Of a stretch of 64,000 bases of DNA, positions 1 to 13,333 are shown one piece after another; position 1 is the first letter of the stretch, and every line of letters begins with the position of its first letter. The stretch is from NCBI GenBank assembly GCA_037576215.1, contig JBANDB010000010.1:310001-374000 (forward strand). The letters are read 5' to 3'. The notes under the pieces were generated by a model. That model saw only the letters and a program-made list of their open reading frames with translations, was not told the origin of the DNA and searched no databases. This DNA comes from Armillaria gallica. Lineage: Eukaryota; Basidiomycota; Agaricomycetes; Agaricales; Physalacriaceae. The position numbers and the translations under genes were made by a program.

Positions 1-123
1 TCACAAATATAGGCAGACGGGTTAATTGCACTGAGGGCTAAGCCATCACGAAGTCGAAGTGAGCCTTCGCTGAATGGAAGATGGTTGACATGTAATATAA
101 ACTTCTGTTTGCCATCATTTCAA

Positions 124-227
124 GCCCGCCTAGCTCAATCGGATAGAGCGTCAGACTTTTAAGGCGGGTTGAACAGTGTTCAAACCAGCACATCTGAAGG
201 CTGCGAGTTCGACCCTCGCGGTGGGCT
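124..227 (+). tRNA. tRNA-Lys (anticodon TTT) with a 30-nt intron
   Basis: The sequence folds as a cloverleaf. The acceptor stem is gcccgcc/ggtgggc, the D arm gctc/gagc, the anticodon stem tcaga/tctga and the T arm gcgag/ctcgc around ttcgacc. The seven-base anticodon loop is c-t-TTT-a-a, with the anticodon at 158-160. A 30-nt intron (162-191) lies just 3' of position 37, the usual eukaryotic place. It contains an internal hairpin (ggttgaac/gttcaaacc with one bulged A). An internal A box (tagctcaatcgg) and B box (gagttcgaccc) are present for RNA polymerase III. T-rich runs follow within about 30 nt and could terminate transcription. The identity rests on the anticodon and is secure. Confidence 0.93.
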
Positions 228-928
228 AATTACTTTTATATCAATTGCTTTTTACCGTCTTTCATTGTGAGTTTGAAAGGAGCGAGGGAAAGCTAGAAGT
301 TGAGAAATGGTATAGTTGCCAAAGGAGGAGTTGTCCGATCATGGTGACCAGGATGTGATCGATCAAGAAAACAGGTATTTCTGGATTTATCTTGGGGTGA
401 AGGCATAACGCGTCATTATACATCGCCGTGGCTTCTGTGTGATGAGAGCTTCTAAGAATGCTCACGCTCGTCTTCTAACGGAGTATGCCGTTACTTATAC
501 TACGAACAGAGATAGGTGTGTATGCAATTTAATCCTTCGGGTACAACGAGTTTTGATGGAATACCACTTTAGTCGCGCAGGAATGACTTAAAAATGGAAA
601 CAGAGATTAAATTACTCCATACTTATGTCAAGTGGGAAAACGGCCACTTTATCCTGTGAGCACCCCGATGGTTCAAATGTTCAGGATGTTCAAGCGTTAC
701 GCTCAAACTTCAAGCTTCAAGCCCAGTCAAAAGTCTGGAGACGTGGGTGGACGGCCATAGATATCTATTGATTCATCCATGGGCGTCAGCAGTCATCGAT
801 AAATGGGCCATTTCATGGCCTTTGAATTGATGCCTATTGACGATCATATACCCTTATTGACGTTCATCTGTGCGCATCTATAGGCATCTATATAATGAAT
901 ATATTTTCTCCGCTACAGTACGTACACA
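228..928. other. Intergenic stretch, no gene seen
   Basis: Only short random reading frames occur here and no conserved protein block or RNA fold was recognised. The left part is the 3' flank of the tRNA gene. An AT-rich stretch with repeated gcatctatagg-like words lies near 870-900. Confidence 0.5.
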
Positions 929-1649
929 TCAAAGTTCACCGCCCTGGTCCTTTCCACCAACAGACTCCATCCCCGCAACATTGGTGTCGCATAGCGGCAT
1001 AGCATCCAATCCGTCCATGCAGAGTGTGCACTGGTAGAGCCTGACAGCAGATATAATCAGTGCTGGGGACAGAAGATTGTGAATTCCAGCATACATACCG
1101 TGGTAGATTATGCAGACACCGCAATATATAGGTACCGGAAAGCCAAAGTCTGGTGCGAGGGCGTAGGCAGTAATAAAGGCGATAAGTGCAAACGGGGAAA
1201 ATTCAGGACCCGTCGCGGCTACACCGAAAAAGAAGGTGAGAGAATTGATAAGAAATGAACAAAGCACTCGCCTGATACGCGTCACGTCGTTCCCTTCTGT
1301 TCTGCCCCATATACCCGGATATATGCGTCGACCATGGCGCAAATAAGTGGTTTTCGTGCCTATATGAGCTCTGGAGATCGTTCTGAGCAAGAAAATAAGA
1401 ATAGTTAGAGCGTTGGAAACAGCGTGTGTAATGTACCGTTCTCCCAGAATTTACGAGGGTTACGATGAAAGCAGTGCATTGTCGGTGGCCTATGGCGATA
1501 AAAGCCGTATATAGCGCATTGCACAACAGAAATAGCGACCAGAAGGTAGGAAGACAGGGAAAAGAGACGCGGCGTGAACCGAAGTAGTGGTGATGGTGGT
1601 GGTAAGAGGGAAAGGATGGGCGTGGGAATTCTGACTTGGACTTGCTCAT
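929..1649 (-). CDS. Possible multi-exon membrane protein gene, unrecognised
   Basis: A reading frame opens with ATG at 1649 and encodes a short tail with a His-rich run, then a hydrophobic segment around FWSLFLLCNALYTAFIAIG. A likely intron (donor gtacat, acceptor ctcag) separates it from a second block, TTYLRHGRRIYPGIWGRTEG. A GC-AG-like intron candidate near 1290 and a GT-AG candidate near 1100 lead to a further hydrophobic block (FSPFALIAFITAYALAPDFG). The arrangement looks like a small split membrane-protein gene, but I could not join every exon in one frame and do not recognise the family. It could also be a decaying gene. The start faces away from the amine oxidase gene, 435 nt away. 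Coordinates are approximate. Confidence 0.35.
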
Positions 1650-2042
1650 GATCTACGCGGCGCGCGCAGCGGTATTATGCATCTCTGGCATCATGGTAAT
1701 AGCATTACGAGCAGCCAGACATTTGGGTACAATGAATGTGCATGCCAGGAACAATTTTAAAGGTGTCGCAAACCGACTTAAGTCCGGCACTTGTATGATC
1801 TATGCAGGTGCGTGCTTCGTTCTCATTGTATTCATGACGACGGCGTCAATAGGCATCGACTGATATATATAGGTAGATAATAAATCGACACACGTCCCTG
1901 ATCGTCTCCTGACGTCTCCAGACTTTTGACTGGGCTTCAAGGACTGTATATGGCAGAAGAGAGAACAAGTTGGTTATGGACCGCTTCGACGGGCGCGGAC
2001 GGAGCGGGCCGCTACTCCGCTGTCTGCAACCCTTCAGCATGA

Positions 2043-3577
<1,535 letters not shown>

Positions 3578-4197
3578 GATGTAGGTAGCACAAAACCACC
3601 GGGTTAGTTTAGTAAGAAGTCAACTCGATTCAAATTGTACCGACAACGTCGTCTCGTAGACCTGCTCGATGAAGTAGAGTTGTTCAATGGATATGTTCTC
3701 CCCCAAATAACTTACGTACCTTAGTCATCAACCGATGAGGTTGCTGGGAGACGGACATCAACCTAAGGAATTTGTAGTCCACCCAACCAGCAGAAGCGAC
3801 ATCCACGAGGTACCAAAGCCATTAATAATTTCAGACCGCTTTGGCCCCCGAAATATCTCAGTCATCGTGGGTTGACATTGGAGAAAAGAGAGCATGAGTA
3901 CATTGCGAACGTAGAGAATACACGGATCACTACCGAAGTCTTTATACAAAACATTGCATCAATAATTTGTAACATGAACAAGAAAGCATTAGAACATGAA
4001 TTCATCGAAGAGCGTGATCGTTAAACCCATGAACGCGTAATAAAACGGAGTCGTAAGTGAATAGATAACTCGATAGCATAACAGATAGATAGCAATGTTC
4101 AGGCCGCTGGAATCAAGAGAGGGTACAGATGTTGTGAGATGAGGAGAAAGATAGAGACAAATGGGAGATGGTATAGAGACAAAAGAAACGATTCAAT
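3578..4197. other. Convergent intergenic region
   Basis: About 620 nt separate the stop codons of the amine oxidase (+) and the kinase (-). It holds presumed 3' UTRs. AT-rich stretches near 3940-4090 may contain polyadenylation signals, but no gene or RNA was recognised. Confidence 0.5.
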
Positions 4198-7100
4198 TTA
4201 TGCATGATGGCGCGTTAAACGTCGGGAGACTGATTTGCCGGGCACGAAGGCTTTGATGGCGCGACGCATCTTTGTAACTGTGTTTCGACTTTCATCTTTG
4301 AGCGCCGGAGTCGAAGGCGTAGCAGGGGTGGTCGCGTATGACATAAAGCCTAGCTCATCAACGGATGCAGCCCGCCTCATATCATCACTGGAAACTGGCG
4401 GGGGCATCGGGGTACGACGAATCGAAGCGAATGGCCGAGATGATTTGGAGCGGGTTATGCCCTGAACTGTGTTGTGCACAGGGACCGGATTGTCCGACTG
4501 GTATCCCTTGCCAAGACGTTTCACGCTGGACGTGGCCATGAGGAAGCGATCATATACGCCTTCCAGTCGACGTTGGTTGGGGGAATCGGGGACAGCGATG
4601 TTCTGAGTGCTGGGCTTACGAGGAGGATACGGTTCAACATGTAACGGCGACGAGGTTAACTCATCGAAAGACCTGCTGATAGGACTCGGAGTAGTAACCT
4701 GCTCGCTATCGAGAGACTTCATCGATAGAGCAGTTGTATCGATGAACATGTTTCGATCCAAGGGGGGAGACGGTGCCGACCTTGAAGAAGGGGACAAGGG
4801 AGATGACATCCGCCTTACCGGCCCCATATCTACCGCCGATATAGGGGCAATGCGCATCTGCAAAAGATCTGCATGGGATCTGCTCTTCTCCTTGCGTTCG
4901 GAAGGGGAGCCTGATTGGCCAAGAGAAGCTTCTGGGGAGCTCGCTGACACAGTCGCCCTTCGTTTCTTCGTGGGTGTGTAAACCAGGGGTAGCCCTTGGT
5001 CTACAGGACTTGAGGTATCTTGAACAGACATGTCGTACCCAGATGTGACAAAGGATGTCATTGTTGGACTGGGCAGAAGATGCTCTGGGTCATCAGCGAA
5101 GATCTGATTAGCTGGGAGAACCCGTCTAGGCAATCGCGACGAACGATTACTCCGGTTTTGCGTCGACGGGCGTAAAGGCGCTGGCTTAGGAGTCCCAGGC
5201 GGTGACACAACTGGTGGGGTAAAGAAATTCTGTCTCGCATCATCAACAACCTCTGCCGTGCTTGTCAGTGGTCAGTATACTGTTGCAACAACCCACGTAC
5301 TCTCCACATTGCGCATCCACATTGATATCCTGTCTTGATTACCCGTACCTTGGTTGCCTGGCTCTTCGGTGGATGATTGGACTAGTAGAGCAGGGGTAGA
5401 GGCAGAAGCTCCTGCAAGTATTGTGAGGTCGGTCCTTCCTGTATGAGAATACTCGACGTACCAGTTAACAGACGCGAGGCGTCCCAAGACTCCTCTGCCG
5501 TAGGAGAGTTGTCAAGTAAATCAATGGAGCAGCTTGGCCGTCTCCTTCCCGCAGCCTGGCCTAGCGTCGATGACTTGTATATATTTATTGTTTTATCTAT
5601 GATTTGTGAGTAAGGAATGATGGGGAAAAGGACGATAATACCGATGGAGGACTTGATGCTATGTTTGAAAACGTTCAGTGCCGATGTGGAATCCTTCTTG
5701 AATAGAAGGGGAGAGCCGGATGATGTTTTAGCTATTGATGGTGGTCAGTGACTGTAAAAACGACCAAAATGAACGGCGAACACACCAGGAATAGATGGTG
5801 TTGCCATGCGTGATGGTGGAGGTGTTGGAATGGTCGTTGTTCTATTTTCTTTATCCCCTTCACGGCTCTTCTGAGGGCGCCCAATAGTTGTTCCACGGGG
5901 TGTCTCGTGCTCAAGCTCTTCTTCCGAGTCTTCCAGGCGAGAGATTTCCCTCAACTTCTCCCAGTCCTTCACACGTTGATCTACAGGGTTTTCCTTTTCT
6001 TTGCCTTTGCCCTTTTCTCTCCTTGCATTACCCACATTAACATTCGCGCCAGTCACATCGCCAAGCACTCGTCCTCGATGCGGATTGATTGGAGCGGAGA
6101 TGGGGAGATTCCCAAGAACGCGTGAAGTGAGTGGTATGCGACTCTTGGAATCACCGTTCCGAGAAATGGCATGCAAAACCGCGGACGGTGATGATGCGGG
6201 AGAAGCCTTGATTGGGGACAAATCGGTCAGCGGAGGGACCGGAACGCGCTTCTTGGCATAGGCTTGAACTAAAAAGTCTCAACGTATGGCTCTCGTTCAG
6301 TTACAGTAAGGCTCACTCTTTGACGCGATCACCTTCGGCTGAGACTTCGACCTTGCCACGGTACGATGTCCATCTGAATCAGTGACCTTCGGCGACTTAG
6401 ACGAGAATAGAGCTAGGGGGCTCTTCAGGTTCTCTTTGCCTTTTGTTACGTGGGATCGAGACGGTGTGCGATCAAGCAGCTTTGACATATCCTTCTCAAA
6501 GACAAGGGACGAGGTGTGACTTGAAGATCGTCCTGAAAGAGGTCAGTCGATTGGCAAACAGTGGTGGTTGAAACTTACGATGTTGAGGGTCTTCTTCACG
6601 TGTTTTCCAGTACGGATCCTGCATTGCTTCCGATGCCGTACAACGCAAATCGGCATTAGGGGAGATCATTCTGCGAAGCAGCTTTTCCATGCCCTTTGAC
6701 ATTGTCCAGCTGCCTATCCATTTTCCTCGTAGCTAAGTAACAGAAAAAGTAATCGGACGGTTAAAATCAACAAGATGGATGAGGTGCTCACAGTTCTAGA
6801 CCAGTACTTTTCAAGGTCTTCCTTAGTCGTAAACTGTTCTTGATCACATTCCTCGAAAGGCGTACGTCCGGTAAGGATCTCGAAGAATGTTACACCAAGC
6901 GACCATACGTCGGATTTGCGGCAATCGTGCGGTATCTCTCGTGCGCGTTCGGGTGACAGGTACTGTCAGTCGAGATTAGAATATTCAAATGACCGCAATA
7001 ATGAAGAAACCCACTTCTGGAGTGCCGTAAGAGACCTTGCTGTGAAATGCTGTCTCTGAGTCAATGTCGTATTTCTCTGCAAATCCGAAGTCAACCAGGA

Positions 7101-7864
7101 CTGGGATATTTTTGTGAGAAATCAATATGTTGGCCGGCCTGAGCAAATTTTAGCTGTCATGAGCCTCGTCGAGTAAGTGGGCGCACTTGATGTCATTGTG
7201 GACTACTCCACGTTTGTGCAAGAATTCTACACCAGATAAGAGGAATCGGAACCAGCCGCGAGCTTGGGACTCATCCACCTCAACAGGGACAAGCGCAGGA
7301 AGGTACGCCCTGTTGCACGAGTTAGTGGATGGAACAACGCGTTGTCACCGCTCCATGGAGTAAAGGCGCCACATAAACAAGAGTTGACAAGACGTACATG
7401 GTGATCAACGCGTAGGAAGGCGTTATGACGAAGGAGTAGAACGGAATGATCGATGGATGTGGATCAGACTTGAAAGTACGGATGATTTTCATCTCGTTCC
7501 ATCTACTAGCAGTCAGTATGTGAAGAACAACCAACAATCCTTCACTCACAGTGACTTGACACGTGCGACGGTCGTCTTGCTCTTCGTATTGCGGTGGACG
7601 AGCTTGACGGCGATCTGTGGCTGCAACACTCTGTCGAAGTCGTCAGCAGCGTGCGACGTCGGGTTGTTCTTGGGGTTGCAGAGCCAAACACTGCCCCAGT
7701 TACCGAAGCCAATCTACAAGACATCAGCTGTCATTCACGACATACGGACATCGATAGACACCAACCTCTTCGATGAATCTAAGTTTAGAAGATAGTACAC
7801 TGTCAGATAGAGAGAAAATGTCGTTCGCTTCGTGAGGAGGGGAAGGGGGGGAGGCCGGGTCCAT
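4198..7864 (-). CDS. Large protein kinase with long disordered C-terminal tail
   Basis: A gene of about a dozen exons encodes roughly 900 residues. The N-terminal kinase domain shows the glycine loop IGFGNWGSVW, the ATP-anchoring lysine in IAVKLVHR, the catalytic loop VVHNDIKPANIL, the metal site DFGFAEKY, the activation segment SYGTPEYLSPERA and SDVWSLGVTFFEILTGRTPF. The catalytic loop reads HND where HRD is usual; the Asp base is kept, so it is probably active. After the kinase domain (about 350 residues) comes a long Ser/Pro-rich tail with many SP/TP sites and basic patches, ending RRAIKAFVPGKSVSRRLTR. This suggests phosphorylation-controlled regulation or docking. The ATG at 7864 was chosen because it gives MDPASPPSPP just before the kinase domain and no ATG precedes it in frame nearby. 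The precise kinase group is not clear. Confidence 0.85.
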
Positions 7865-9328
7865 GGTGGAACCTCGCAGAGGAGAACAGACCAGCAAGGT
7901 GTGGTACTGAGGTTCGTCCGAAGGTTGGGAAAGAATCAAGTCCCGGTCACGTGAATATACACAAACAAATAACGCGACCAGCCACGAGTTGCATTTGGCC
8001 CTATCAGGAACTTCCAGCAGGCGTTACCGTGGACTGCGCTCCAGGCTACCCTGCCCATTTCATTTTCGTGACGATATGAAGATGTGAAATCTTCATCTGT
8101 ACCCGACACTACTCGCTTCAGAAGTGAGGGTTGTATTAACTCTCCCACGACGTCGACAACGGTTGTTAAGGATTCTAGCTTGATGTATATGCGTCAATAG
8201 CGATCCTTATACGATGGCTTTCTATGCGTCTCTGCTATCTCAATCATTGACGCAAACCCGCTTTCTATCACTGGTTGCCATTTCGAAGCGGGCGGGTAAT
8301 TGGATTCTCATAAGGGGCACCTTTCTCCGCAATTTGTCTCGACGTGAACTTCTTGTAGTATGTAGTTTGTCTCCGAAATCAAGACTCTAGCTCAGAATTC
8401 TCTTGATCGCCGAACGAACATCTCAATCTCGAGGCGGGACCTGTACGGTGATCATGGCCAGAGAACGTCAGCTACATCAACCTTCGTTTTCGGTGCCTGC
8501 CCCCGCTATCTGACGGTATGTGGTATTTCACCTCTCTGAATCACAATTGAAACGCGGTGCTGATAACTGTCAGGACCTAATCCATCACATGAAAACCTTT
8601 TCTTTCAGCTTTTGTTCCAATAGTTGTGCCGATCTATATTTGAAGAGATCTAAAGTCGCTCAAAACAAGTCAGGACACGAACCTTCGTGAACGAAGATGC
8701 GGCTTTCCGACATCCTCAGATCATCATAGTCATTGCGTTCCTGTCTTTCGAAACACTCATTTACAGACCGAGAACCATGTCATCAATGTGATGCCGTACC
8801 TACAATCGGCGAGGGGTTTCGGTCTTCAAATCGGATATGAAGTGAATTTCGTCATAACGTATTCCCTAGGGCCTTCAACTCATACGCGAAAAGTCATCGG
8901 TGAGCACCTCTTTCGGATGTGCTAGATATTTTCATACTGTCTCTGCGGCGACGGGGGATTCACGAACATCATAGTGGGACCTAAATGTACGGGCCACGGT
9001 GTTCTCATCCCCAAGTGAAGGCTGTAATTACGGCTCCTCTAGCCACGCGAAAATTTTTTTTATTGAATTTGGTTTGTCCGATATGAACAAACTCGATGAT
9101 CTTGAGCGTGCTCGCTGGGGGGAGAGGATAAAACTGTCGCTGAAATTCTCACCGATAGTCCTAATTGGAGCAGACGGCAGAACACGACCCTTTCGCTGTT
9201 ATTATTTAATCTCGTCTGTCTGTTCGTCGACAGTCTACAATTTTGCGACAATTCCTGTATTTTGGTATTCAATAGAATCAGTTCAATTGCATATGACGTC
9301 AGCATAAACCTCTTAACGTTACGCTGTC
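7865..9328. other. Long divergent intergenic region between kinase and SAC3-like gene
   Basis: About 1.46 kb lie between two divergent genes. Small overlapping frames near 9000-9300 run on both strands without recognisable protein content or splice pattern. The region presumably contains both promoters and 5' UTRs. The only clear regulatory-looking element is the CRE palindrome at 9294-9301. Confidence 0.5.
9294..9301. promoter_or_regulatory. CRE-like palindrome TGACGTCA
   Basis: A perfect 8-bp TGACGTCA palindrome lies 28 nt upstream of the ATG of the next gene. This is the consensus site of CREB/ATF-type bZIP factors (fungal Atf1 or Sko1 type). The position so near the start codon means it would sit in the core promoter or 5' UTR. 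The function is inferred from the motif only. Confidence 0.4.
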
Positions 9329-10512
9329 ATGTCCAACAATCGCGGTGCGCGAGGATCATGGCGCGGACGGGCCACACGAAGCGTTACTGGGAATCTGAGA
9401 CGACCGATGGAATATATACCTTCAGTCAGCCGAAGTAGTGGCCTCGATAAGGATGGAGATGCGTCAGTCATCACGGCCATTCTCGTCACGATAAATAATA
9501 GACTAATCGCAGGCTGAAGGACTTCAAAGTGCAAGAAGAATACCGAGAGTTTATACAAGAAAAGGTGCGACTCTAAGTCTTCTAATAGTGCGTGATATTT
9601 ATGCTGCGTTGCAGCTGAATGATGTTTGGAAACGGTTCATTGCCAAGGACAAAATGACAGAAAAACCACGCATGGATGCCCAGGAGAACGTATTAATTCT
9701 TTTTAGTGCGACATCTCTCTGCTTCTGCATTGTTTTACTGATATAGGACCTGCAGGAAAGCTAAGAGAAGGCATATATGCTTGCGGAAGAAAGGACGGGT
9801 TTGCTTTGGAAGGTACAGGAACATTCTGTTTCCTCTGTCGCTAAACTTATCTCCCTCTGCTTCAGTATACGAAACTTCCTTTCATCTAGCCGTTCTTTTC
9901 AACGTACACCGCCAGATCGGCTCCATCATTCCGCATCTTTTCGGCGACCTCCTACGCACTAACATCTCCAATAAAAAGGATCCGTCCGTCACCATCCTCA
10001 TTTGTCTTTTGTATCACCTAGTCGCCGAATACCCTTCTCAGCTCACATACCGAAATTTCCTCGATTCTCTACCCTCAGTCTTCAGGTTCAAGGATACATC
10101 CGCCTATGCTTGGATCAAGAACCTATCCCGTTCCATACGAACGCGCAACTACGTCCGTTTTGAACTATTGACACGCCAATCTGCGCTGGTTGATATTGTT
10201 GGAGACAGATGTCCAGATTCAACGTCTATTCAGCATGTCGCGACGCTAGCGTTTTATTCCTTGGTCGATAGTCTACATTCTCGTAATCGATCTACGACAT
10301 GGACAGTGCTGCGATCTGCATATCGAGAGTTGTCGTGTCACTCCGAGTCAGAAACGCGTACATGGCTAACGAGGACTCTTGTCCTGCATCCCGTCGCGTC
10401 TCCGAATGTTGTCACTGATTTGGATGGCTGGTTAGAATCTGAAAGCCTCCTAGGTCATGTTCGCCGGAAGGATGGTGTTGATGGGCGTTGGACAGTATAT
10501 AAGCTTCGATAA
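9329..10512 (+). CDS. SAC3/GANP (PCI-like) family protein, tentative
   Basis: Five exons joined by 41-53 nt introns give about 325 residues. The frame runs from an Arg/Gly-rich start (SNNRGARGSWRGRATR) through KDFKVQEEYREFIQEKLNDV, KLREGIYACGRKDGFALEVY, ICLLYHLVAEYPSQLTY and WIKNLSRSIRTRNYVRFELL, to WTVYKLR at the end. The helical character, the YHL block and the RNYVRF block resemble SAC3/GANP/PCI-type proteins, which act in mRNA export or as scaffold subunits. The N-terminal RG-rich stretch could bind RNA. The assignment is by feel for the family and is tentative. It converges on RanGAP with 109 nt between stops. Confidence 0.55.
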
Positions 10513-10621
10513 CGCAAAATATCGAGTGTACAACAAATTCTATACATTTACCTTGTTTACTTATTGACCGGAATGAATGCCCCGGGGTATACCCAACGAT
10601 ATCACTAGAAGAAGTTATCCT

Positions 10622-11871
10622 CTACCGGAACTCAAGCTTGCTCAACAGATCCGCCAGCTCGTCCGTCGCGTCGGGCTTTCGAGGCGTCGTCTCTTCAATT
10701 GTGCTGGCGAGGACAGCCTCCTGTTCTTCCTTTACCTCTTCTTTCTCTTCCTCTTCCTCGGCTTCTTCCTCGTCTTCCTCCTCTTCTTCGTCATCGACGA
10801 CCAATCTACCTCCTCGTTGCTTCATACTGAGTCCCACGGTTTCCAAGCTCGCGTCATCTTCCTCTACATCATTCCACTGGAGTTCTAACAACTTCAATCC
10901 CTTGAGATTCCCTGAAATGTGCTCCGCGAACAACGCAAAGGTCTCCGCCTCTAAATTATTGTTCTGCAGCTGCAGCGTGTGAAGTTTTGGGTTCGAACCC
11001 TCCGCAATGGCAGTCACAAGTTGTGGCACCTCTCCATCGCCCGACAGCACACAGTCCGAAAGGTTGAGCGTCGTTAGCTCTGGCCATGACGCCAACGATT
11101 CTGTCCAAGCTTCTACGCCTGTCAACTGACCCCCATCCGTAAAGGTGTTATCCTGCAAATCGATGTATTGCAGACCAGGGTTCTTTGCTAGCCCGCGAGC
11201 CAAAGCAGTGATCCCATCCATGCGTATCCCATTCTGTGGCATACGAATCTCGGTGAGAGTCCCATGAGCCGCGAACGCCTCAGCCCATGATGGAGCCGAC
11301 TCGTCTTCCAGACGGTTTCGTCCACAGATGACCGTCCGAAGGTTCGACTTCTCCCCTTTAGATTTGCTGATCTTGGCAGACTCGAAGAGAGCATCGGCAA
11401 GGACTTTGCCACCTGCGGGGCCGAGACCGTTGTTGTTCAGCTTGAGGACTTGGAAGCTACGGTTGTTGGTGAGGAAAGGGACGATGGGATCGACTGATCT
11501 TCCACCAAATGCATTATCGCTCAAGTCGAGCTCGATGAGAGACGTTTTGTCGACTAGGGCATCACAGATGGCGGTAAGGGCCAAGGGGATTTCAGAGATC
11601 AGACGACCAGTGAAAATGTCTGCCAAGTCAGCGATCTATTTTTTGGGTTGAGCACAGGAGAATGGCAGAATTTCCTCGTAGCACGTACTTTGAGGTTTGT
11701 GGCCTTTGACAGGAATTCTGCAAGCGCCACGGACGCGTCGACCCCAATTGTGTTGCCCCCCAGGTGGATTTCTTCAATCTTTGTGGCATCGACACCAGCT
11801 AATAAAGGCTCGATGTCGGCTCGGCTGTCAAGCTTAAGTCCTTGACCGTGCAGAGAAAGAATATTGGCCAT
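10622..11871 (-). CDS. rna1: Ran GTPase-activating protein (RanGAP/Rna1)
   Basis: Two exons (11871-11689 and 11635-10622) encode 398 residues, close to yeast Rna1 (407). The protein is a leucine-rich-repeat crescent with repeats such as LIELDLSDNAFGGR, LKLNNNGLGPAGG and LHTLQLQNNNLE. The segment DIFTGRLISEIP aligns with the loop that carries the GAP-essential arginine of fission-yeast Rna1 (here about residue 72). The C terminus is a long Glu/Asp-rich tail (two runs around EEEEEDEEEAEEEE) followed by LADLLSKLEF, the usual RanGAP ending. It stimulates GTP hydrolysis by Ran in the cytoplasm and so sets the direction of nuclear transport. The CTT/CTC-rich plus-strand sequence at 10730-10790 is simply the acidic tail read backwards. 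Confidence 0.95.
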
Positions 11872-11964
11872 TAGGGCTACAGAGATACAAGAAGAGGACA
11901 AGATGAAAATGAACAAATAAATACACTGATCGGTCCGAAAAGGGTAACAATGCGGGAACAGAAT

Positions 11965-13124
11965 TTATGCCGGCTCAAAAGCTGCCAACAGGGCACGACT
12001 CCAACCATCATACGCGTCCTGGGAGGTAGCCACAAGCGCTTGTTCGATATGAACAAATGCACCCGTCGAACCATCCACAGTGGCAGCCTGGTTGCAAACC
12101 TTGGACTCATCCACCCCGTTTATCAGCCTCCCAAAAACGTTATTCGTCGCGGTGAGAATACAAGAACTATCCGACGGAAGTGTGATGTTCCAGTCCGGAA
12201 ACGAATCCTCCAACCCTCTCTGAATTCTTTTGATAGGTCTATCGACGTCGTCTGTATACCATGTCGAATTGCCTTGAGACTTATATGTTACAATGTGAGT
12301 TAAAACAAATAGCAGAAGGACTTACTCAGCCCACTTGATAGAAATATTTGATCAGAGCGACAAGTAGTGGGAGACTTTCCATGAAGCTGGATGAACGCGC
12401 AGCTGCTCGTGGGGCAACCGCCGTTGACATTCTGCCACGCCCATACAGCCCGGCTGGCGCTATGGAAAGGCTCATTCTGAAGCAAATCTCAGGGTACAAT
12501 TGGATGGGTAGCAAAGTGCGAACTCACAACATCATGAGTAGGATCGGTCCTATAGTACGTAGTCTTCATTGTCGACGGCAAGCAATCTGTAGACGCATTA
12601 TACGCGCTGCGATGCCTCCCCGAAATCAATAAACTCCTGGCGGCCGTCATGGTGAAAAGCGACACGGCCTGAGAGGGGGTTCGAAAGTCAAATAAGGGAT
12701 GCGGCATCGCGAGGTGAATGTTACGCTTTGTGGCATTGCGCGAGGAAGGAACGACGAAAAGGCCCCATCCCTTGTCATAGAACCCCCGCTCATTGGCACG
12801 TATCTCAGAAAGCACGCAGTACGAGTTAAAGTTGGAAATGGTGTAGATATCCTGGAGGCTGGGAGGTATTGCGACAGAAGTGCAGTTATTATCGACGTAT
12901 AAGAGTGAAGTAATCAAGCTGTCCCATGAATCCAACTGCGTAGTATCCGGTTGTGCTGCAAAGTATGTCTCGTGGTTGTAGTAATCCTTTTGAACCGTAT
13001 AGTAGTTGAAGCAATTAGCCAAGTCGACCAGGGTGGTAATGGACGAGTCGGCTAGGCATTTTGTCTCGTCGGCAATGCAGCTGAGCCCGCTAAACAGAGC
13101 AGCCTGCAAAAGGCTGCTCTTCAT
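11965..13124 (-). CDS. Secreted protein of unknown function
   Basis: Three exons give about 350 residues. The start MKSSLLQAALFSGLSCIADE looks like a short signal peptide. The mature part is rich in Cys, Asn-glycosylation sites (NCTS, NATK, NAST) and aromatic residues. Striking blocks are HLAMPHPLFDFRTPSQAV, ARSLLISGRHRSAYN, PTHDV and EPFHSASRAVWAWQNVNGG; the spaced His and Asp residues look like an enzyme active site or metal site. Later blocks (CAFIQLHGKS and GNSTWYTDDVDRPIKRIQ) follow introns of 44-47 nt. I recall similar unnamed proteins in other fungi but cannot give a function. The stop is 93 nt from the RanGAP start on the same strand, so the two genes are tightly packed. Confidence 0.75.
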
Positions 13125-13333
13125 TGCCGCGAGATTAGACGGTGACTGTTAAAGACGAAGAGCTGAAGATGGCGTCTGGTGAACATGTCAGTGTCAAGAC
13201 TTGCCGGCAAATGCCGACTCGTCGTTTAAGTGTTATGTAGACGAGTTAAGCGATAACAGAATGTTCCTTGTTCAGATTACGATATATGAAAGAAACATGA
13301 TATATACAATGGAGGGTTTATTGAAGGGTTCGT

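Noticed and set aside
1575..1605. His-tag-like run in a putative protein
   Set aside because: It comes from a short GTG/GGT repeat in a weakly supported gene and does not indicate a vector or engineered sequence.
10730..10790. CTT/CTC microsatellite-like tract
   Set aside because: It is the coding sequence of the acidic RanGAP tail read on the other strand.
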